Positions 1-11,519 are shown, counted from the first letter of the stretch. The stretch is 64,000 nucleotides of DNA from Budvicia aquatica DSM 5075 = ATCC 35567 (GCF_000427805.1 NZ_ATYS01000011.1:1-64000), one strand, 5' to 3'. The notes: generated from the sequence alone by a model not told the origin. A program made the numbers and translations.

Positions 1-401
<401 letters not shown>

Positions 402-409
402 TTACTCTA

Positions 410-430
410 TCCCCCTCTATACGAGGGGGA
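410..430 (-). other. Hairpin in the fusA-tufA spacer
   Basis: Perfect 8-bp arms (TCCCCCTC/GAGGGGGA) with a 5-base loop lie about 20 bases upstream of the tufA start. No T-tract follows, so this is not an ordinary terminator. An mRNA-processing or translation-tuning role is inference. Confidence 0.5.
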
Positions 431-455
431 CTGGGATATAAGTTTTACCCGAGGC

Positions 456-2564
456 TTATCTAGCCTTACGAGCTTCAATGATTGCTGTAGCAACGTTGTT
501 TGGCGCTTCGTTGTACTTCAAGAACTCCATAGAGTAAGAAGCACGACCCTGTGTTTGTGAACGCAGGTCTGTAGCATAACCAAACATTTCTGACAATGGT
601 ACCTGGGCACGCACGATCTTACCTGTGGCTAAGTCGTCCATACCTTCAATCATACCACGGCGACGGTTTAAGTCACCGATCACGTCACCCATGTAATCTT
701 CTGGCGTTTCAATTTCAACTTTCATGATTGGTTCCAGCAGAACTGGTTTTGCCTTCATGAAGCCTTCTTTAAATGCCATTGATCCAGCGATTTTAAACGC
801 GAGTTCCGAGGAGTCGACGTCATGGAAAGAACCGTCGAATAATGAAACTTTAACGTCAACGATCGGATAACCGGCCAGAACACCGCCTTTCAGCTGCTCC
901 TGAACACCTTTATCAACCGCTGGGATGAATTCTTTAGGAATTACACCACCAGAGATTTCGTTCACGAACTCGTAACCTTTGCCACCAGATGTCAGAGGCT
1001 CGATACGTAGCCATACGTGACCGAACTGACCACGACCACCAGACTGTTTAGCGTGCTTACCTTCTTGCTCAACAGAAGCGCGGATTGTTTCACGATAAGC
1101 AACCTGTGGTTTACCCACGTTAGCTTCAACGTTGAATTCACGACGCATACGGTCAACAAGAACGTCTAAGTGTAGTTCACCCATACCAGCAATAATGGTT
1201 TGGCCTGATTCTTCATCACTTGATACGCGGAAAGATGGATCTTCTTGAGCCAAACGGCCCAGAGCGATACCCATTTTTTCTTGGTCAGCTTTGGTTTTTG
1301 GTTCAATTGCCACAGAGATAACTGGCTCTGGGAATTCCATGCGCTCAAGAATAATTGGATTCGCTTGGTCACACAGAGTGTCACCAGTGGTCACATCTTT
1401 CAGACCGATTGCAGCAGCGATATCACCAGCACGAACTTCTTTGATCTCTTCACGCTTATTAGCATGCATCTGTACGATACGACCAAAACGCTCACGCTTA
1501 CCTTTAATTGGGTTCAGTACGGTATCACCGGAGTTAATAACACCAGAATATACGCGGAAGAACGTCAAGTTACCTACAAACGGGTCGGTAGCAATTTTAA
1601 AGGCCAGAGCAGAGAACGGCTCTTTATCATCAGCATGACGAACAGCAGGAGTACTTGCTGCATCATCTAATGTACCGTTAATAGCTTTAACGTCTGTTGG
1701 TGCAGGTAAATACTCAATTACCGCATCCAGCATCGCCTGAACGCCTTTATTTTTAAACGCAGAACCACAAGTAACCAGAATGATTTCGTTGTTAAGTACG
1801 CGCTTACGCAGAGCTTCAGTAACTTCTTCTTCAGTCAGCTCTTCGCCGCCTAAATACTTATCCATCAGCTCTTCTGATGCTTCAGCTGCAGATTCAAAAG
1901 CAAACTGCTGCCATTTTTTAGCTTCTTCCAGCATGTCAGCAGGAACGTCTTCATAAGTAAATGAAACGCCCTGATCTTCTTCGCTCCAGTTGATTGCTTT
2001 CATTTTCAGCAAGTCAACAATGCCGGTAAATTTCTCTTCAGCACCGATAGGCAGCTGAATTGGAACAGCATTAGCGGCTAAACGCGTCTTCAACTGCTCG
2101 ACAACACGCAGGAAGTTTGCACCCATACGGTCCATTTTATTAACGAACGCGATACGCGGTACATGATATTTATTAGCCTGACGCCATACTGTTTCTGACT
2201 GTGGCTGAACGCCGCCAACAGCACAATAAACCATTACGGCACCATCCAACACGCGCATTGAACGTTCTACTTCGATGGTGAAGTCAACGTGTCCTGGGGT
2301 GTCGATGATATTTACGCGGTGAGCATCAAACTGCTTCGCCATACCAGACCAGAATGCAGTTGTTGCTGCAGAGGTAATGGTAATACCACGTTCTTGTTCT
2401 TGCTCCATCCAGTCCATTGTTGCTGAACCTTCGTGAGTCTCACCGATTTTATGATTTACACCGGTATAGAATAAGATACGTTCGGTAGTAGTTGTTTTAC
2501 CGGCATCAATGTGAGCACTGATACCGATATTACGATAACGCTCAATGGGGGTTGTACGAGCCAT
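456..2564 (-). CDS. fusA: Elongation factor G
   Basis: EF-G is the GTPase that drives ribosomal translocation and, with RRF, ribosome recycling. The 702-residue product starts [20 protein letters not shown]. It carries the G1 loop AHIDAGKT at residues 17-24, DTPGH at 88-92 and NKMD at 142-145, and is the usual length (704 in E. coli). A GAGGAA ribosome-binding site precedes the ATG. It lies between rpsG and tufA in the str operon and nothing looks altered. Confidence 0.99.
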   Translation of the reverse strand: MARTTPIERYRNIGISAHIDAGKTTTTERILFYTGVNHKIGETHEGSATMDWMEQEQERGITITSAATTAFWSGMAKQFDAHRVNIIDTPGHVDFTIEVERSMRVLDGAVMVYCAVGGVQPQSETVWRQANKYHVPRIAFVNKMDRMGANFLRVVEQLKTRLAANAVPIQLPIGAEEKFTGIVDLLKMKAINWSEEDQGVSFTYEDVPADMLEEAKKWQQFAFESAAEASEELMDKYLGGEELTEEEVTEALRKRVLNNEIILVTCGSAFKNKGVQAMLDAVIEYLPAPTDVKAINGTLDDAASTPAVRHADDKEPFSALAFKIATDPFVGNLTFFRVYSGVINSGDTVLNPIKGKRERFGRIVQMHANKREEIKEVRAGDIAAAIGLKDVTTGDTLCDQANPIILERMEFPEPVISVAIEPKTKADQEKMGIALGRLAQEDPSFRVSSDEESGQTIIAGMGELHLDVLVDRMRREFNVEANVGKPQVAYRETIRASVEQEGKHAKQSGGRGQFGHVWLRIEPLTSGGKGYEFVNEISGGVIPKEFIPAVDKGVQEQLKGGVLAGYPIVDVKVSLFDGSFHDVDSSELAFKIAGSMAFKEGFMKAKPVLLEPIMKVEIETPEDYMGDVIGDLNRRRGMIEGMDDLATGKIVRAQVPLSEMFGYATDLRSQTQGRASYSMEFLKYNEAPNNVATAIIEARKAR

Positions 2565-2656
2565 TTTATTCCTCTATTACTAGGTCGTTCTTCAGATAAC
2601 CCATGCGGGTCAACTTAAAAAGCGCCCGCATGGTTAGCATGACTACCGAAAAGGGA

Positions 2657-3142
<486 letters not shown>

Positions 3143-3223
3143 TTAATTCAGGATTGTCCAAAACTCTAAGAGTTTATTTTGACATTAAGTTAAAAATGTT
3201 TGGCCTTACTTAACGGGTAACCA

Positions 3224-3707
<484 letters not shown>

Positions 3708-3866
3708 GAAATATACAGCTATAGATGACTAACAGGACCATATATTTCTTATTTCTCTAAATATCGTTGGATAATATGGTTACTGGCCGAATAAAAGCGT
3801 GATTTGTTGAATTATATCTTGCCGAGTCGCCAATAGATCAGGTGTTACTTTAGCAGGAATAGAAAA

Positions 3867-4154
3867 CTACCAGGCCATCTGCTGTGGATAGGCAACCGTC
3901 AACGCAACAAAGCCTTTATAATCAACTAGTTTAATGTCATCAGCAACCATAGTCAGCAATCCTCTGGCGATGACATCTTCCTGTAAAGCATAAACAGGAA
4001 CTCCGCTGCTCATCAGCACGGAAAAATGCTGACTGCCAGAGACAGCCGAGGTTACCCCATCCTGAAACAATAATACGCAGTCATTCGGCCCGAGATGTCG
4101 TAATAAAGCCTCTATATCAAGATGAAACAAAGAGTGAGAAACAGTATGTAGCAC
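3867..4154 (-). CDS. tusB: Sulfurtransferase complex subunit TusB
   Basis: TusB belongs to the TusBCD hexamer, which relays sulfur from TusA to TusE/MnmA for 2-thiouridine in tRNA wobble positions. I chose the GTG at 4154 (MLHTVSHSLF). The ribosome-binding site AAGGAG lies 5 bases before it and overlaps the alternative GTG at 4160, and this start gives 95 residues and the same N-terminus as E. coli TusB. The C-terminus ...TVAYPQQMAW fits the family (HPSQMAW in E. coli). Last gene of yheO-tusDCB. Confidence 0.93.
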   Translation of the reverse strand: MLHTVSHSLFHLDIEALLRHLGPNDCVLLFQDGVTSAVSGSQHFSVLMSSGVPVYALQEDVIARGLLTMVADDIKLVDYKGFVALTVAYPQQMAW

Positions 4155-4163
4155 GGCCACTCC

Positions 4164-4526
4164 TTAAAATGTGAGGATTACATCGTAAGCCGACAGGGAT
4201 TGCTGCATTTGTTGACGGTTTAAATGAGCCGCATCCAGTACCAGATCAACATCATCATCAAGCCCTCTGGCGGAGAGTGACTCAGAGCAGATAAAACAGT
4301 TATTGATGTCATATAAAGCCAGAACACCAAAAGTCGCAATGTAATTACGTGATAAAATCGTTTCCGGTTTCTGCTGGGATAGCAGCTGAAAAACCCCGTC
4401 AGAGATAAAAAATAGCCCAATCTCTTCCGTTAATGCTGAGGTTGCCAAAACGGCATCCAGGCCTTCCCGCCCCCCAGAAGAGCCATGTGGTGCATGGGTA
4501 AAGACAAACGCAATCTTTTTCATCAT
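4164..4526 (-). CDS. tusC: Sulfurtransferase complex subunit TusC
   Basis: TusC is a DsrF-like subunit of the TusBCD sulfur relay. The frame has an ATGATG start (4526 or 4523) giving (M)[20 protein letters not shown], matching E. coli MKRIAFVFSTAPHG. It begins 7-10 bases after the tusD stop, so translation is coupled. The product is 119-120 residues, and the C-terminus AYDVILTF matches the family. Confidence 0.93.
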   Translation of the reverse strand: MMKKIAFVFTHAPHGSSGGREGLDAVLATSALTEEIGLFFISDGVFQLLSQQKPETILSRNYIATFGVLALYDINNCFICSESLSARGLDDDVDLVLDAAHLNRQQMQQSLSAYDVILTF

Positions 4527-4533
4527 CGGCAAC

Positions 4534-4929
4534 CTAAAACTGAATAACACGATCGCTGGTTAGCATGGCTTCAGCCAATGTACCGAGCCCGCTCAAGACA
4601 AATCCTGATTGTAAATTCGCCGCAACCAGCGTCTGACGTAATTCAGCCTCCTGAGCATCAATAACACCCCGCCTCAACGCTGCTGCAACGCATACATTTA
4701 AAACTGTACCTTGCTGCTGCGCCAACGCTTGCCATGCTCTGACCAAATCAAATTCATCGCCTGCCGGTGAAACTAATTGGTTAGCGTTGCTGATACCTTC
4801 CCGATAGAAGAAAATACTGTCGATTTGGTGTCCGCTGTCGACTAATGCCTGAGAAAATTGATAGGCACTGGTTGCCTGCTGAGTGCCGTATGCGGGACCG
4901 GTGACCAGCAATACATAACGCAATTTCAA
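4534..4929 (-). CDS. tusD: Sulfurtransferase complex subunit TusD
   Basis: TusD carries the active cysteine that takes persulfide sulfur from TusA. The product is 131 residues, with [17 protein letters not shown] at the N-terminus and the catalytic region [13 protein letters not shown], Cys80 here (Cys78 in E. coli). There is no ATG at the start. The best choice is TTG at 4929, which overlaps the yheO stop as TTGA; a second TTG at 4923 would give MRYVLLVTG, closer to E. coli MRFAIVVTG. A TTG start with a 4-base overlap makes tusD translation depend on yheO. Confidence 0.93.
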   Translation of the reverse strand: MKLRYVLLVTGPAYGTQQATSAYQFSQALVDSGHQIDSIFFYREGISNANQLVSPAGDEFDLVRAWQALAQQQGTVLNVCVAAALRRGVIDAQEAELRQTLVAANLQSGFVLSGLGTLAEAMLTSDRVIQF

Positions 4930-5639
4930 CGTTCATTTCCCGAAAAATCACCGTTTTTAAACTGGCGAATATAAAGATAAACCGTATGTTTAGAAATATT
5001 CAGACGATCTGCCACCTGATTAATTGAATCCTTAATATCAAAAATACCCTTTTCGTACAGGTTAAGGACTATCTGGCGATTCTTGGCATTATTAGATACG
5101 TTACGATCGGCATTAACTTCTTCAATACTAAACTCTAGAGTTTGCGCAACTAAGTCATCAACCGATGAAGCGAAGTTTACATTGGAATGCGCTTCATTGG
5201 TTTCTGGCGGTAAAAATGTCTGCATGATCTGCGAGAAAGGAACATCAAGATTCATATTGATGCACAGCAGGCCAATAACCCGACGATCTTTATTACGAAT
5301 AGCAATAGTCAGCGACTTCATCAATGAACCGCTTTTAGCCCGCGTGAAATAGGCTTTAGAAACACTGCTGTCATCATGGGACATCGCGTGCAGCATGCGC
5401 AAAGCCATATCGGTAATTGGAGAACCTATTTTACGGCCGGTATGTTCACCGTTAGCAATACGCACGGCTGAACATTTTAAATCTTCAAGGGAGTGTAGGA
5501 CTATCTCGCAATGCGAACCAATTAGCATGGCTAACCCATCAACCACGGACTCATACGATTTAAGAATATCGTGGTCTTCAGCCGTAAAGGGTTTCTCATC
5601 CAGAGCTTCATACTCGCTCGATAACTGCGAACTTGGCAT
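4926..5639 (-). CDS. yheO: YheO-family transcriptional regulator
   Basis: The family has an N-terminal YheO (PAS-like) ligand domain, here about residues 20-130 ([20 protein letters not shown]), and a C-terminal helix-turn-helix of the DauR type, about 185-230 ([22 protein letters not shown]). The product is 237 residues. It is the promoter-proximal gene of yheO-tusDCB and overlaps tusD by 4 bases, as in E. coli. The regulated genes are not known to me. The start is supported by GAGAGAAGG upstream of the ATG. Confidence 0.93.
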   Translation of the reverse strand: MPSSQLSSEYEALDEKPFTAEDHDILKSYESVVDGLAMLIGSHCEIVLHSLEDLKCSAVRIANGEHTGRKIGSPITDMALRMLHAMSHDDSSVSKAYFTRAKSGSLMKSLTIAIRNKDRRVIGLLCINMNLDVPFSQIMQTFLPPETNEAHSNVNFASSVDDLVAQTLEFSIEEVNADRNVSNNAKNRQIVLNLYEKGIFDIKDSINQVADRLNISKHTVYLYIRQFKNGDFSGNER

Positions 5640-5752
5640 TGCCTTCTCTCCAATAATTTAGTCTATGTTCGTCCTCAGACAGAAAAGAAACCTGGAGACT
5701 CTGTTTCAGTAAGTCGCTCTAGTCTAACAAATACCACAATAACTCAGGTAAT

Positions 5753-5785
5753 AAAAAAACCGCAGGATTTCTCTTGCGGTTTTTA
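5753..5785 (-). terminator. Intrinsic terminator of fkpA
   Basis: On the minus strand AAAACCGCA and TGCGGTTTTTTT form a stem around a short A-rich loop, ending in a T-run. It lies 18 bases past the fkpA stop. Confidence 0.85.
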
Positions 5786-5802
5786 GCATTCAGTCAGAAA
5801 GC

Positions 5803-6588
5803 TTATTTAGGTTCTGGACCTTTTGCTTCTGGTTTGATATCTAAAATTTCAACATCAAACACCAGCGTAGAGCCAACAGGAATCCCCGGAACGGCATTAT
5901 CGCCATAAGCTAAGCTTGATGGGATAACTAATTTAATTTTCCCGCCTTTCTTAACGTGTTTCAGACCTTCGGTCCAGCCAGGAATGACGCTATCCAGACG
6001 GAAAGTTGCTGGTTGACCACGAGTATACGAGTTATCAAACTCGGTACCATCAATCAAAGAACCTTTGTAGTTTACAACAACGCTGTCGCTGTCTTTTGGT
6101 GCGTTACCAGTACCGGCAGCATCAACTTTGTACAGCAGGCCTGATTCAGTTTTCTTAACGCCTGACTCTTTCGCAAACTTGGTACGATACTCGGCACCCT
6201 TCTCTTCGTTTACTTTAGCTTCAGCAGCAGCTTTAGCCGCAGCTTGCTCTTTAATTCGAGCTTCGAATGCTTGCAGTGTTTGCTCAATTTCAGCATCGCT
6301 TAGCTTGCTTTTGCTATCAAAAGCATCGGTAAAGCCAGCCTGAATCTGAGTACGATCTAACACTACGCCCAGCTTATCTTGCTCTTTCAGTGAGTTATGC
6401 ATATAACCACCTAATGAAGCACCTAACGCATAAGCGGCTTTCTGATCTTCATTGTCAAACTTAACGGTAGATGCTGCAGCGGCAGGTGCTACTGGAGCAT
6501 CAGTTTTAGGCTTTGCATCTTCAGCCATAGCGCCGGTTGCCAGAGCCATAGTGGTTGCTAGCAGCGTTACTTTAAATAATGATTTCAT
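5803..6588 (-). CDS. fkpA: Periplasmic peptidyl-prolyl isomerase/chaperone FkpA
   Basis: FkpA is an FKBP-type proline isomerase and chaperone of the periplasm. The 261-residue product has a signal peptide ending ALATGAMA (about residue 22), a helical dimerisation domain (about 40-140) and an FKBP domain (about 145-255). The pocket residues are intact: Tyr174, Phe184-Asp185, Phe196, Val201-Ile202, Trp205, Tyr228 and Phe244. A candidate sigma-E promoter lies upstream, consistent with envelope-stress control known for E. coli fkpA. The neighbouring gene is a paralogue. Confidence 0.98.
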   Translation of the reverse strand: MKSLFKVTLLATTMALATGAMAEDAKPKTDAPVAPAAAASTVKFDNEDQKAAYALGASLGGYMHNSLKEQDKLGVVLDRTQIQAGFTDAFDSKSKLSDAEIEQTLQAFEARIKEQAAAKAAAEAKVNEEKGAEYRTKFAKESGVKKTESGLLYKVDAAGTGNAPKDSDSVVVNYKGSLIDGTEFDNSYTRGQPATFRLDSVIPGWTEGLKHVKKGGKIKLVIPSSLAYGDNAVPGIPVGSTLVFDVEILDIKPEAKGPEPK

Positions 6589-6628
6589 CTACTTCTCCAG
6601 TGATAGGAAAACGTTCTGTAATAAAAAT

Positions 6629-6656
6629 TTAGACCTAGTCTTTAGGTAAAAGCTCT
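6629..6656 (-). promoter_or_regulatory. Candidate sigma-E promoter of fkpA
   Basis: On the minus strand AGAGCTT (6656-6650; consensus GGAACTT) is followed after 16 bases by TCTAA (6633-6629). E. coli fkpA is transcribed by sigma-E, which makes this match plausible; it is not a perfect one. Confidence 0.4.
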
Positions 6657-6814
6657 TTATGTAACCGATTCATATTCGACAACAAAAATAACATTGGTTC
6701 GTCAAGATAGTAATTATATTAGCCGACAAACAGCAAAAATCTATACTACTGAAGAAAGAACATGAGCGAACATCGCAGTAAGTTACACTTAAGACACCGC
6801 CCATGCATCAGGAA

Positions 6815-7879
6815 TTACTTAGATTTACTTGCGCCAGCCTGCAGCACTTTAATATTAAAAATCAACGTCGCATTTGGTGGTATTCCGGGCTGGGCCCCTT
6901 TAACCCCGTATCCTTGCTCAGGAGGAACCACTAACTTCACCTCACCGCCTTTTCCCGCCAGCTTAATTCCGCTACGTAATGCAGGAATAACATCACTGAC
7001 TTTTAAAGCGATCGGACTGGTTGTTTTTTCAAACACTTTACCGCTAGCTAATGTACCGACCAACTCAATTTCAACCATGTCGGTATCTTTAATCGCTGCG
7101 CCGCTGCCTTTAGTGACGATCTGATAGAGTAATCCGGTTTTACTTTTCTTTACGCCGTCCTCTTTTGCAAAATCAGCCTGATAAGCCGCACCAATATCCA
7201 GCTCACGACGGGACTCTTGCTCAAATTTCGCTTTATTTAGCACATTAACTTGTTCATCAAACACCGCCATTGTCTTCTGGATAGTTGCCTCATCCATTTT
7301 TATGTCACTTTTAAAGGTGTCGACAATACCGGCAAGCACAATTTGAGGATCTAACGTGATATGCAACTTTTGTTGCTGGGCCATATTCTCTTGCAGATAT
7401 CGGGCTAATGTCACTCCGCTGGCATAAGCTCGCTTCTGCTCTTCACTATCCAGCGTAAACTTAACCGGTGCCAAAGCTGATGTTTCTAATTGTTTAGTCG
7501 CAGGAGCTGTTAGCGGAGCAGCAGCCACAGGAGTGGGCTCACTGACGTTAACTTCTGTATCAGTCTTAACGACCTCAGCAGTGCCCGGAGCCTGCGTTGG
7601 CTCTTTAGCAACAGATTCTTCCACAACTACCGGTTCGGGCGCTGATTCTGGTACCGGTGATAATTCCGGCTCCGGCGCGGGTGCCACCGCGGTGGTTTTT
7701 TCTTCTGAAGCTTTAGTTTCTTGTTCTGCTGAGACTAAAACTGGAACAGCCTCAGGTTGAGCAGAAACGGCTACAGGCGCTTGTTTATCATCAGTTGACT
7801 GATTTGCCGATGCACTGAAGATCGGAAGCGTTAACAACAATACTCCGACGGTGCATAACCGCTTAGCTAAAAAAGACAT
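6815..7879 (-). CDS. FkpA paralogue with long Pro/Val/Glu-rich linker and altered active site
   Basis: The 354-residue product is periplasmic by its signal peptide (cleavage near ASANQS, residue 26). It begins at the ATG at 7879, behind AAGGAAC; the TTG just before it is a worse start. Order: signal peptide; low-complexity linker rich in A, P, V and E (about 30-135); FkpA-like helical domain (about 140-240); FKBP fold (about 245-348). Compared with FkpA next door, the pocket tyrosine is Leu273, the aspartate of FD is Glu284 and the floor tryptophan is Leu301, while VIP, GYG and GIPP are kept. I infer weak or no isomerase activity and a chaperone or tethering role. It looks like a diverged tandem duplicate of fkpA. 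Confidence 0.85.
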   Translation of the reverse strand: MSFLAKRLCTVGVLLLTLPIFSASANQSTDDKQAPVAVSAQPEAVPVLVSAEQETKASEEKTTAVAPAPEPELSPVPESAPEPVVVEESVAKEPTQAPGTAEVVKTDTEVNVSEPTPVAAAPLTAPATKQLETSALAPVKFTLDSEEQKRAYASGVTLARYLQENMAQQQKLHITLDPQIVLAGIVDTFKSDIKMDEATIQKTMAVFDEQVNVLNKAKFEQESRRELDIGAAYQADFAKEDGVKKSKTGLLYQIVTKGSGAAIKDTDMVEIELVGTLASGKVFEKTTSPIALKVSDVIPALRSGIKLAGKGGEVKLVVPPEQGYGVKGAQPGIPPNATLIFNIKVLQAGASKSK

Positions 7880-8026
7880 CAATAAGTTCCTTGTGTTTCA
7901 TTGTAGAATAAGAAAATTCGTATTCATTTCCCCTGCCATTACTAACTATGGCAAGTACACTCAATTAATGCGCATATTAATATCATATTCACCGCATGAG
8001 ATTCATTAATATTCACCGGAGACAAG

Positions 8027-8254
8027 ATGCAAAAGATGGACACTGACGAACTACTACAACGCTTCGAATTATTGGAGAGTAGACAGGCCTTTCAAGAAGT
8101 GACTATCGAGGACCTGAATCAGACCATAATCCAACACCAGTGGGAGATAACTAAACTCCGAGAGCAGCTGCGATTACTGACTGATAAACTCAAAGCATCA
8201 CAACCGTCGATGATTGCCTCACAGTCAGAAGAAGTTCCTCCACCCCATTACTAA
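8027..8254 (+). CDS. slyX: SlyX family protein
   Basis: This is a small coiled-coil protein of unknown function. The 75 residues have heptad-like hydrophobic spacing throughout residues 5-55 ([17 protein letters not shown], then [12 protein letters not shown]) and the family C-terminal tail PPPHY. It is convergent with slyD and shares its terminator, as in E. coli. The start ATG follows CGGAGACAAG. Confidence 0.93.
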   Translation: MQKMDTDELLQRFELLESRQAFQEVTIEDLNQTIIQHQWEITKLREQLRLLTDKLKASQPSMIASQSEEVPPPHY

Positions 8255-8279
8255 TTCATATTGCCCGCTGAAAACCAAA

Positions 8280-8310
8280 AAAAATGGCGGCTTTTATAGC
8301 CGCCATTTTT
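8280..8310. terminator. Bidirectional terminator between slyX and slyD
   Basis: AAAAATGGCGGC and GCCGCCATTTTT are perfect arms around a 7-base loop, with A-runs on one side and T-runs on the other, between convergent genes. Confidence 0.9.
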
Positions 8311-8328
8311 AAATTTATCAATCGGGAA

Positions 8329-8976
8329 TTAGTGACTACAGCCGCAGCCGCCGTTACCTTTTCCACCACAGCCGCCAGCGCCATGTTGATGATCGTGGTC
8401 ATGTCCATGATCGTGATCGTGCCCGTGACCACCGCCACCACAGCAACCGCCACCTTCACCGTGATCGTGACCACCGCCGCCGCAGCAACCGCCGCCTTCG
8501 CCGTGATCGTGTTCACCATGTACGTGACCATGAGCTAATTCTTCTTCGGTAGCTTCACGGATCGCAACAACTTCAACGTTGAAATTCAGGTTTTGACCGG
8601 CCAGCATATGGTTTCCGTCAACCACCACGTGGTCATCTTCAACTTCTGTAATTTCAACAGGAACCGGACCCTGATCGGTATCAGCTAAAAAGCGCATACC
8701 AACCTGAAGTTCTTCAACGCCCATAAATACATCTTTTGGTACGCGCTGAACCAGCACGTCATCATAATTGCCGTATGCTTCATTTGCAGGAACAAAAACA
8801 TCAAAACGATCGCCAACGCTATGTTCTTCTAATGCTTTTTCTAAGCCAGCAATCAGCGAGCCATGTCCATGCAGATAATCCAACGGTGCACTCACCGGAG
8901 ACTCATCAACTAATACACCGTCTTCTGTACGAACCTGGTATGCCAGGCTGACCACTAGGTCTTTTGCTACTTTCAT
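8329..8976 (-). CDS. slyD: FKBP-type isomerase and metallochaperone SlyD
   Basis: SlyD is a cytoplasmic proline isomerase/chaperone that supplies nickel to hydrogenase maturation. The 215-residue product starts MKVAKDLVVSLAYQVRTEDG and has the FKBP domain split by an IF (insert-in-flap) domain (about residues 1-146). A His/Cys/Gly-rich tail follows (about 148-215), longer than in E. coli (196 residues total). The tail contains the unit HDHGEGGGCCGGGG twice in tandem and then a run of HD pairs, so it should bind several metal ions. A 9-bp inverted repeat abuts its ribosome-binding site. Confidence 0.97.
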   Translation of the reverse strand: MKVAKDLVVSLAYQVRTEDGVLVDESPVSAPLDYLHGHGSLIAGLEKALEEHSVGDRFDVFVPANEAYGNYDDVLVQRVPKDVFMGVEELQVGMRFLADTDQGPVPVEITEVEDDHVVVDGNHMLAGQNLNFNVEVVAIREATEEELAHGHVHGEHDHGEGGGCCGGGGHDHGEGGGCCGGGGHGHDHDHGHDHDHQHGAGGCGGKGNGGCGCSH

Positions 8977-8987
8977 GATTACTCCTA

Positions 8988-9032
8988 ACCGTTGATACTA
9001 AATTTCCGCTGATTGTAGCTGAAATCAACGGT
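8988..9032 (-). promoter_or_regulatory. Inverted repeat in the slyD leader
   Basis: ACCGTTGAT (8988-8996) and ATCAACGGT (9024-9032) are perfect 9-bp complements separated by 27 bases. On the slyD strand the second arm ends directly at the TAGGAG ribosome-binding site, so folding could influence ribosome access. Function is inference. Confidence 0.45.
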
Positions 9033-9126
9033 GCTGTACTCACTGAGATAAAAATTTAGGCAATTTTATATTACTAAGTATGATGAATGTCGAATATTCA
9101 TTTACATTAGCCAATATTTTTTGTCA

Positions 9127-10968
9127 CTAATTCAAGGTGTCATTCTTATTATCTTGAGCTTCTTCATCAAGATCCCAACCATCAGACAGCTTGCTCTCAT
9201 GCTGCATTTCACGCTGGAAAAGATTCTCCAGCTCTCGGCGCGCCTCGGCAACTCGAGATATCTGTTGAACGTCACTTTGACGATTCGGCACCAGTTCACG
9301 CAGCATATTTTCATCCAGTCGCTTAAAGTGCTGCTGAGCTCGATAAGCCTGATGAGGGTGCATACCTAAATTAATGAGTGTTTTACGACTGAGATCTAAG
9401 GCGCTGGCAAAAGTCTCTCTGGCTAATAGCTCTACGCCGGCATTGAGGAGCTCATGAGCTTCGACACGCCCTCTGGCCCGGGCAAGAATAGACAGGTTAG
9501 GAAAATATTGCTGACATAGGCGCACAATCGTCATTGTCTCTTCGGCCAAATCACTGGCAATAACAATGGCTTTTGCTTTCTCCGCACCGGCAGCCCGTAG
9601 TAACTCTAATTCCGTCGCATCGCCATAGTAAACTTTGTATCCGTAGCTCCTCAGTATGCCGACCTGACTAACATCACGTTCTAATACTGTCAGGCGAATT
9701 TCGTTGGCCATTAATAATCGGCCAACGACCTGACCAAAGCGCCCGAAGCCAACAATAATAACCTGCGGCTCATCGTCTTCTACATCGGCCTTTTCGTCAC
9801 TCTCTTCAGAAGGGTTATAACGTCTTGCCAGAATTTTATCGACCATTTGCATCAGTAAAGGCGTTGTCATCATCGATATTGTCACCACAACCAGCAGCAT
9901 CGCTATTTGGTTTACATCAAATATTTTTTGCGCTTGAGCTGCGGCAAACAGAACGAAAGCAAATTCGCCCCCCTGACTTAATACCGCGGAGAACTGTAAC
10001 CGTTCGGAACGTTTAATGCCGAAGTAATGAGCCAAAACATACAATACAACGCCTTTGACCATCAGCAGGATAAAAACGCTGGCCAGTACCTGTAAGAGGT
10101 GAGAGTAAAAAACCCCGAGGTTTAGCACCATACCAACAGAAATAAAAAACAGCCCCAACAACAGCCCTTTAAAAGGTTCTATTGCGACTTCTAATTCATG
10201 TTGATACTCACTTTCTGCCAAAAGGACGCCCGCAAGGAACGTACCCAGCGCCATAGAGAATCCGATTTCCTGCATCAAGACTGCTGCCCCCAAAACCACC
10301 AACAGCGCGGTGGCGGTAAATACCTCACGAATCCCGGACGCAGCGACATAGCGAAACAGAGGCTTTAACAGATAACGACATCCCAGAACTAATATTGCCA
10401 GACCCAAAACTTTACTCAGAATGGTAAACCAGTCAGCATCAGCATTACCTTTACCGGCTAAAATGGGGACTAAAGCCAAAGCCGGAACAACCGCCATATC
10501 TTGAAATAATAAAACGGCAAAACCTGCCTGCCCGCCCTCATTACCCTGCATTCCCTTCTCTTTCATCAGTTGCAAAGCCATGGCCGTTGATGACATAGAG
10601 AGACCCAGTGCAGCAATAATCGCGGCAGAAAGACCAAACCCGGCCCAATACAGCAACCCACATAAAATGCCGGTCGTCAGTAAAACTTGGGCGGTGCCAA
10701 GCCCAAAGATAGGCTTTCTCATCTTCCATAATTTAGCCGGATTAAGTTCCAGACCAATAACAAATAGCAGTAATACCACGCCCATTTCTGAAAAATGGAG
10801 AATCTCATCCACATCATCAATCAGGCGAAATCCCCAAGGGCCAATGGCAATACCTGCAATTAAATAACCTAAAACTGCACCGATCCCCAATTTACGCGCC
10901 AGAGGCACCATCAGCACAGCAACAAACAGGAACAGCAAAACGGCGATCAATTGCGGTGACGTTTCCAT
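9127..10968 (-). CDS. kefB: Glutathione-regulated K+/H+ antiporter KefB
   Basis: KefB is an inner-membrane CPA2 antiporter that, when glutathione adducts form, releases K+ and acidifies the cytoplasm against electrophiles. The product is 613 residues, with about 12 membrane segments in residues 5-380. A cytoplasmic KTN/RCK NAD-binding domain follows, starting [20 protein letters not shown] (about 400), then a charged tail. It overlaps the kefG stop as TAATG, so the ancillary subunit is made first and translation is coupled. The small yheV gene found between slyD and kefB in E. coli is absent. KefC is the alternative, but pairing with KefG supports KefB. Confidence 0.95.
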   Translation of the reverse strand: METSPQLIAVLLFLFVAVLMVPLARKLGIGAVLGYLIAGIAIGPWGFRLIDDVDEILHFSEMGVVLLLFVIGLELNPAKLWKMRKPIFGLGTAQVLLTTGILCGLLYWAGFGLSAAIIAALGLSMSSTAMALQLMKEKGMQGNEGGQAGFAVLLFQDMAVVPALALVPILAGKGNADADWFTILSKVLGLAILVLGCRYLLKPLFRYVAASGIREVFTATALLVVLGAAVLMQEIGFSMALGTFLAGVLLAESEYQHELEVAIEPFKGLLLGLFFISVGMVLNLGVFYSHLLQVLASVFILLMVKGVVLYVLAHYFGIKRSERLQFSAVLSQGGEFAFVLFAAAQAQKIFDVNQIAMLLVVVTISMMTTPLLMQMVDKILARRYNPSEESDEKADVEDDEPQVIIVGFGRFGQVVGRLLMANEIRLTVLERDVSQVGILRSYGYKVYYGDATELELLRAAGAEKAKAIVIASDLAEETMTIVRLCQQYFPNLSILARARGRVEAHELLNAGVELLARETFASALDLSRKTLINLGMHPHQAYRAQQHFKRLDENMLRELVPNRQSDVQQISRVAEARRELENLFQREMQHESKLSDGWDLDEEAQDNKNDTLN

Positions 10969-11519
10969 TATGTACGTTCCTCAGCCAGTGATAAATTAAG
11001 CCACTGAGCAAACTCAAGAGCATGCTGCTGTAATTCGTCCCCTTCAATACGTCGGGCACGATAAAGAATCAACGGAGGAACCCACACCATTCCGCAGGCA
11101 TTAGCCATAATTTTGAACGGCAGTAAAATATCGTCCAGAGAATAGCCAACCACACCACCCGACTGATAGCTCGCCTCAGTGGCGCCGGCGGTAACCACTA
11201 ACCTAAATAATTTCCCGCTCAGCTCACTGGCACCAAGGCTGCCGGTAAATTGCAGATTTAGCACCCGGTCAATCCACTCTTTCATCAGGGCCGGGCAGCT
11301 ATAAGTGTGAATAGGAAACTGGAACACAATAATATTATGCTCTCTGAGCAACTGATGTTCCCGATGAACATTTATAAAGAAATCAGGGTAATAGGCATAT
11401 AAATCACGAACGGTGACGTTGTCCAGATTTCTGGCAATCTTTAATAATGCCCGGTTAGCGACCGAACGCTTAGGCTCCGGATGAGCGTACAATATAAGAG
11501 CCTTAGATAATTGCGACAT
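10968..11519 (-). CDS. kefG: KefB ancillary flavoprotein KefG
   Basis: KefG is a flavodoxin-fold quinone-oxidoreductase-like protein needed for full KefB activity. The 183-residue product starts [26 protein letters not shown] (flavin phosphate-binding region) and contains the family segment [20 protein letters not shown]. Its stop overlaps the kefB start. A GGGGA ribosome-binding site precedes the ATG. Confidence 0.95.
   Translation of the reverse strand: MSQLSKALILYAHPEPKRSVANRALLKIARNLDNVTVRDLYAYYPDFFINVHREHQLLREHNIIVFQFPIHTYSCPALMKEWIDRVLNLQFTGSLGASELSGKLFRLVVTAGATEASYQSGGVVGYSLDDILLPFKIMANACGMVWVPPLILYRARRIEGDELQQHALEFAQWLNLSLAEERT

Noticed and set aside
6762-7124. 120-residue plus-strand frame over the FkpA paralogue
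   Set aside because: Antisense shadow of a clearly coding minus-strand gene.
8256-8531. 91-residue Ala/Val/Ile-rich open frame opposite to the SlyD tail
   Set aside because: It is a shadow of the His/Cys/Gly repeat codons of slyD in another frame, with no family features.
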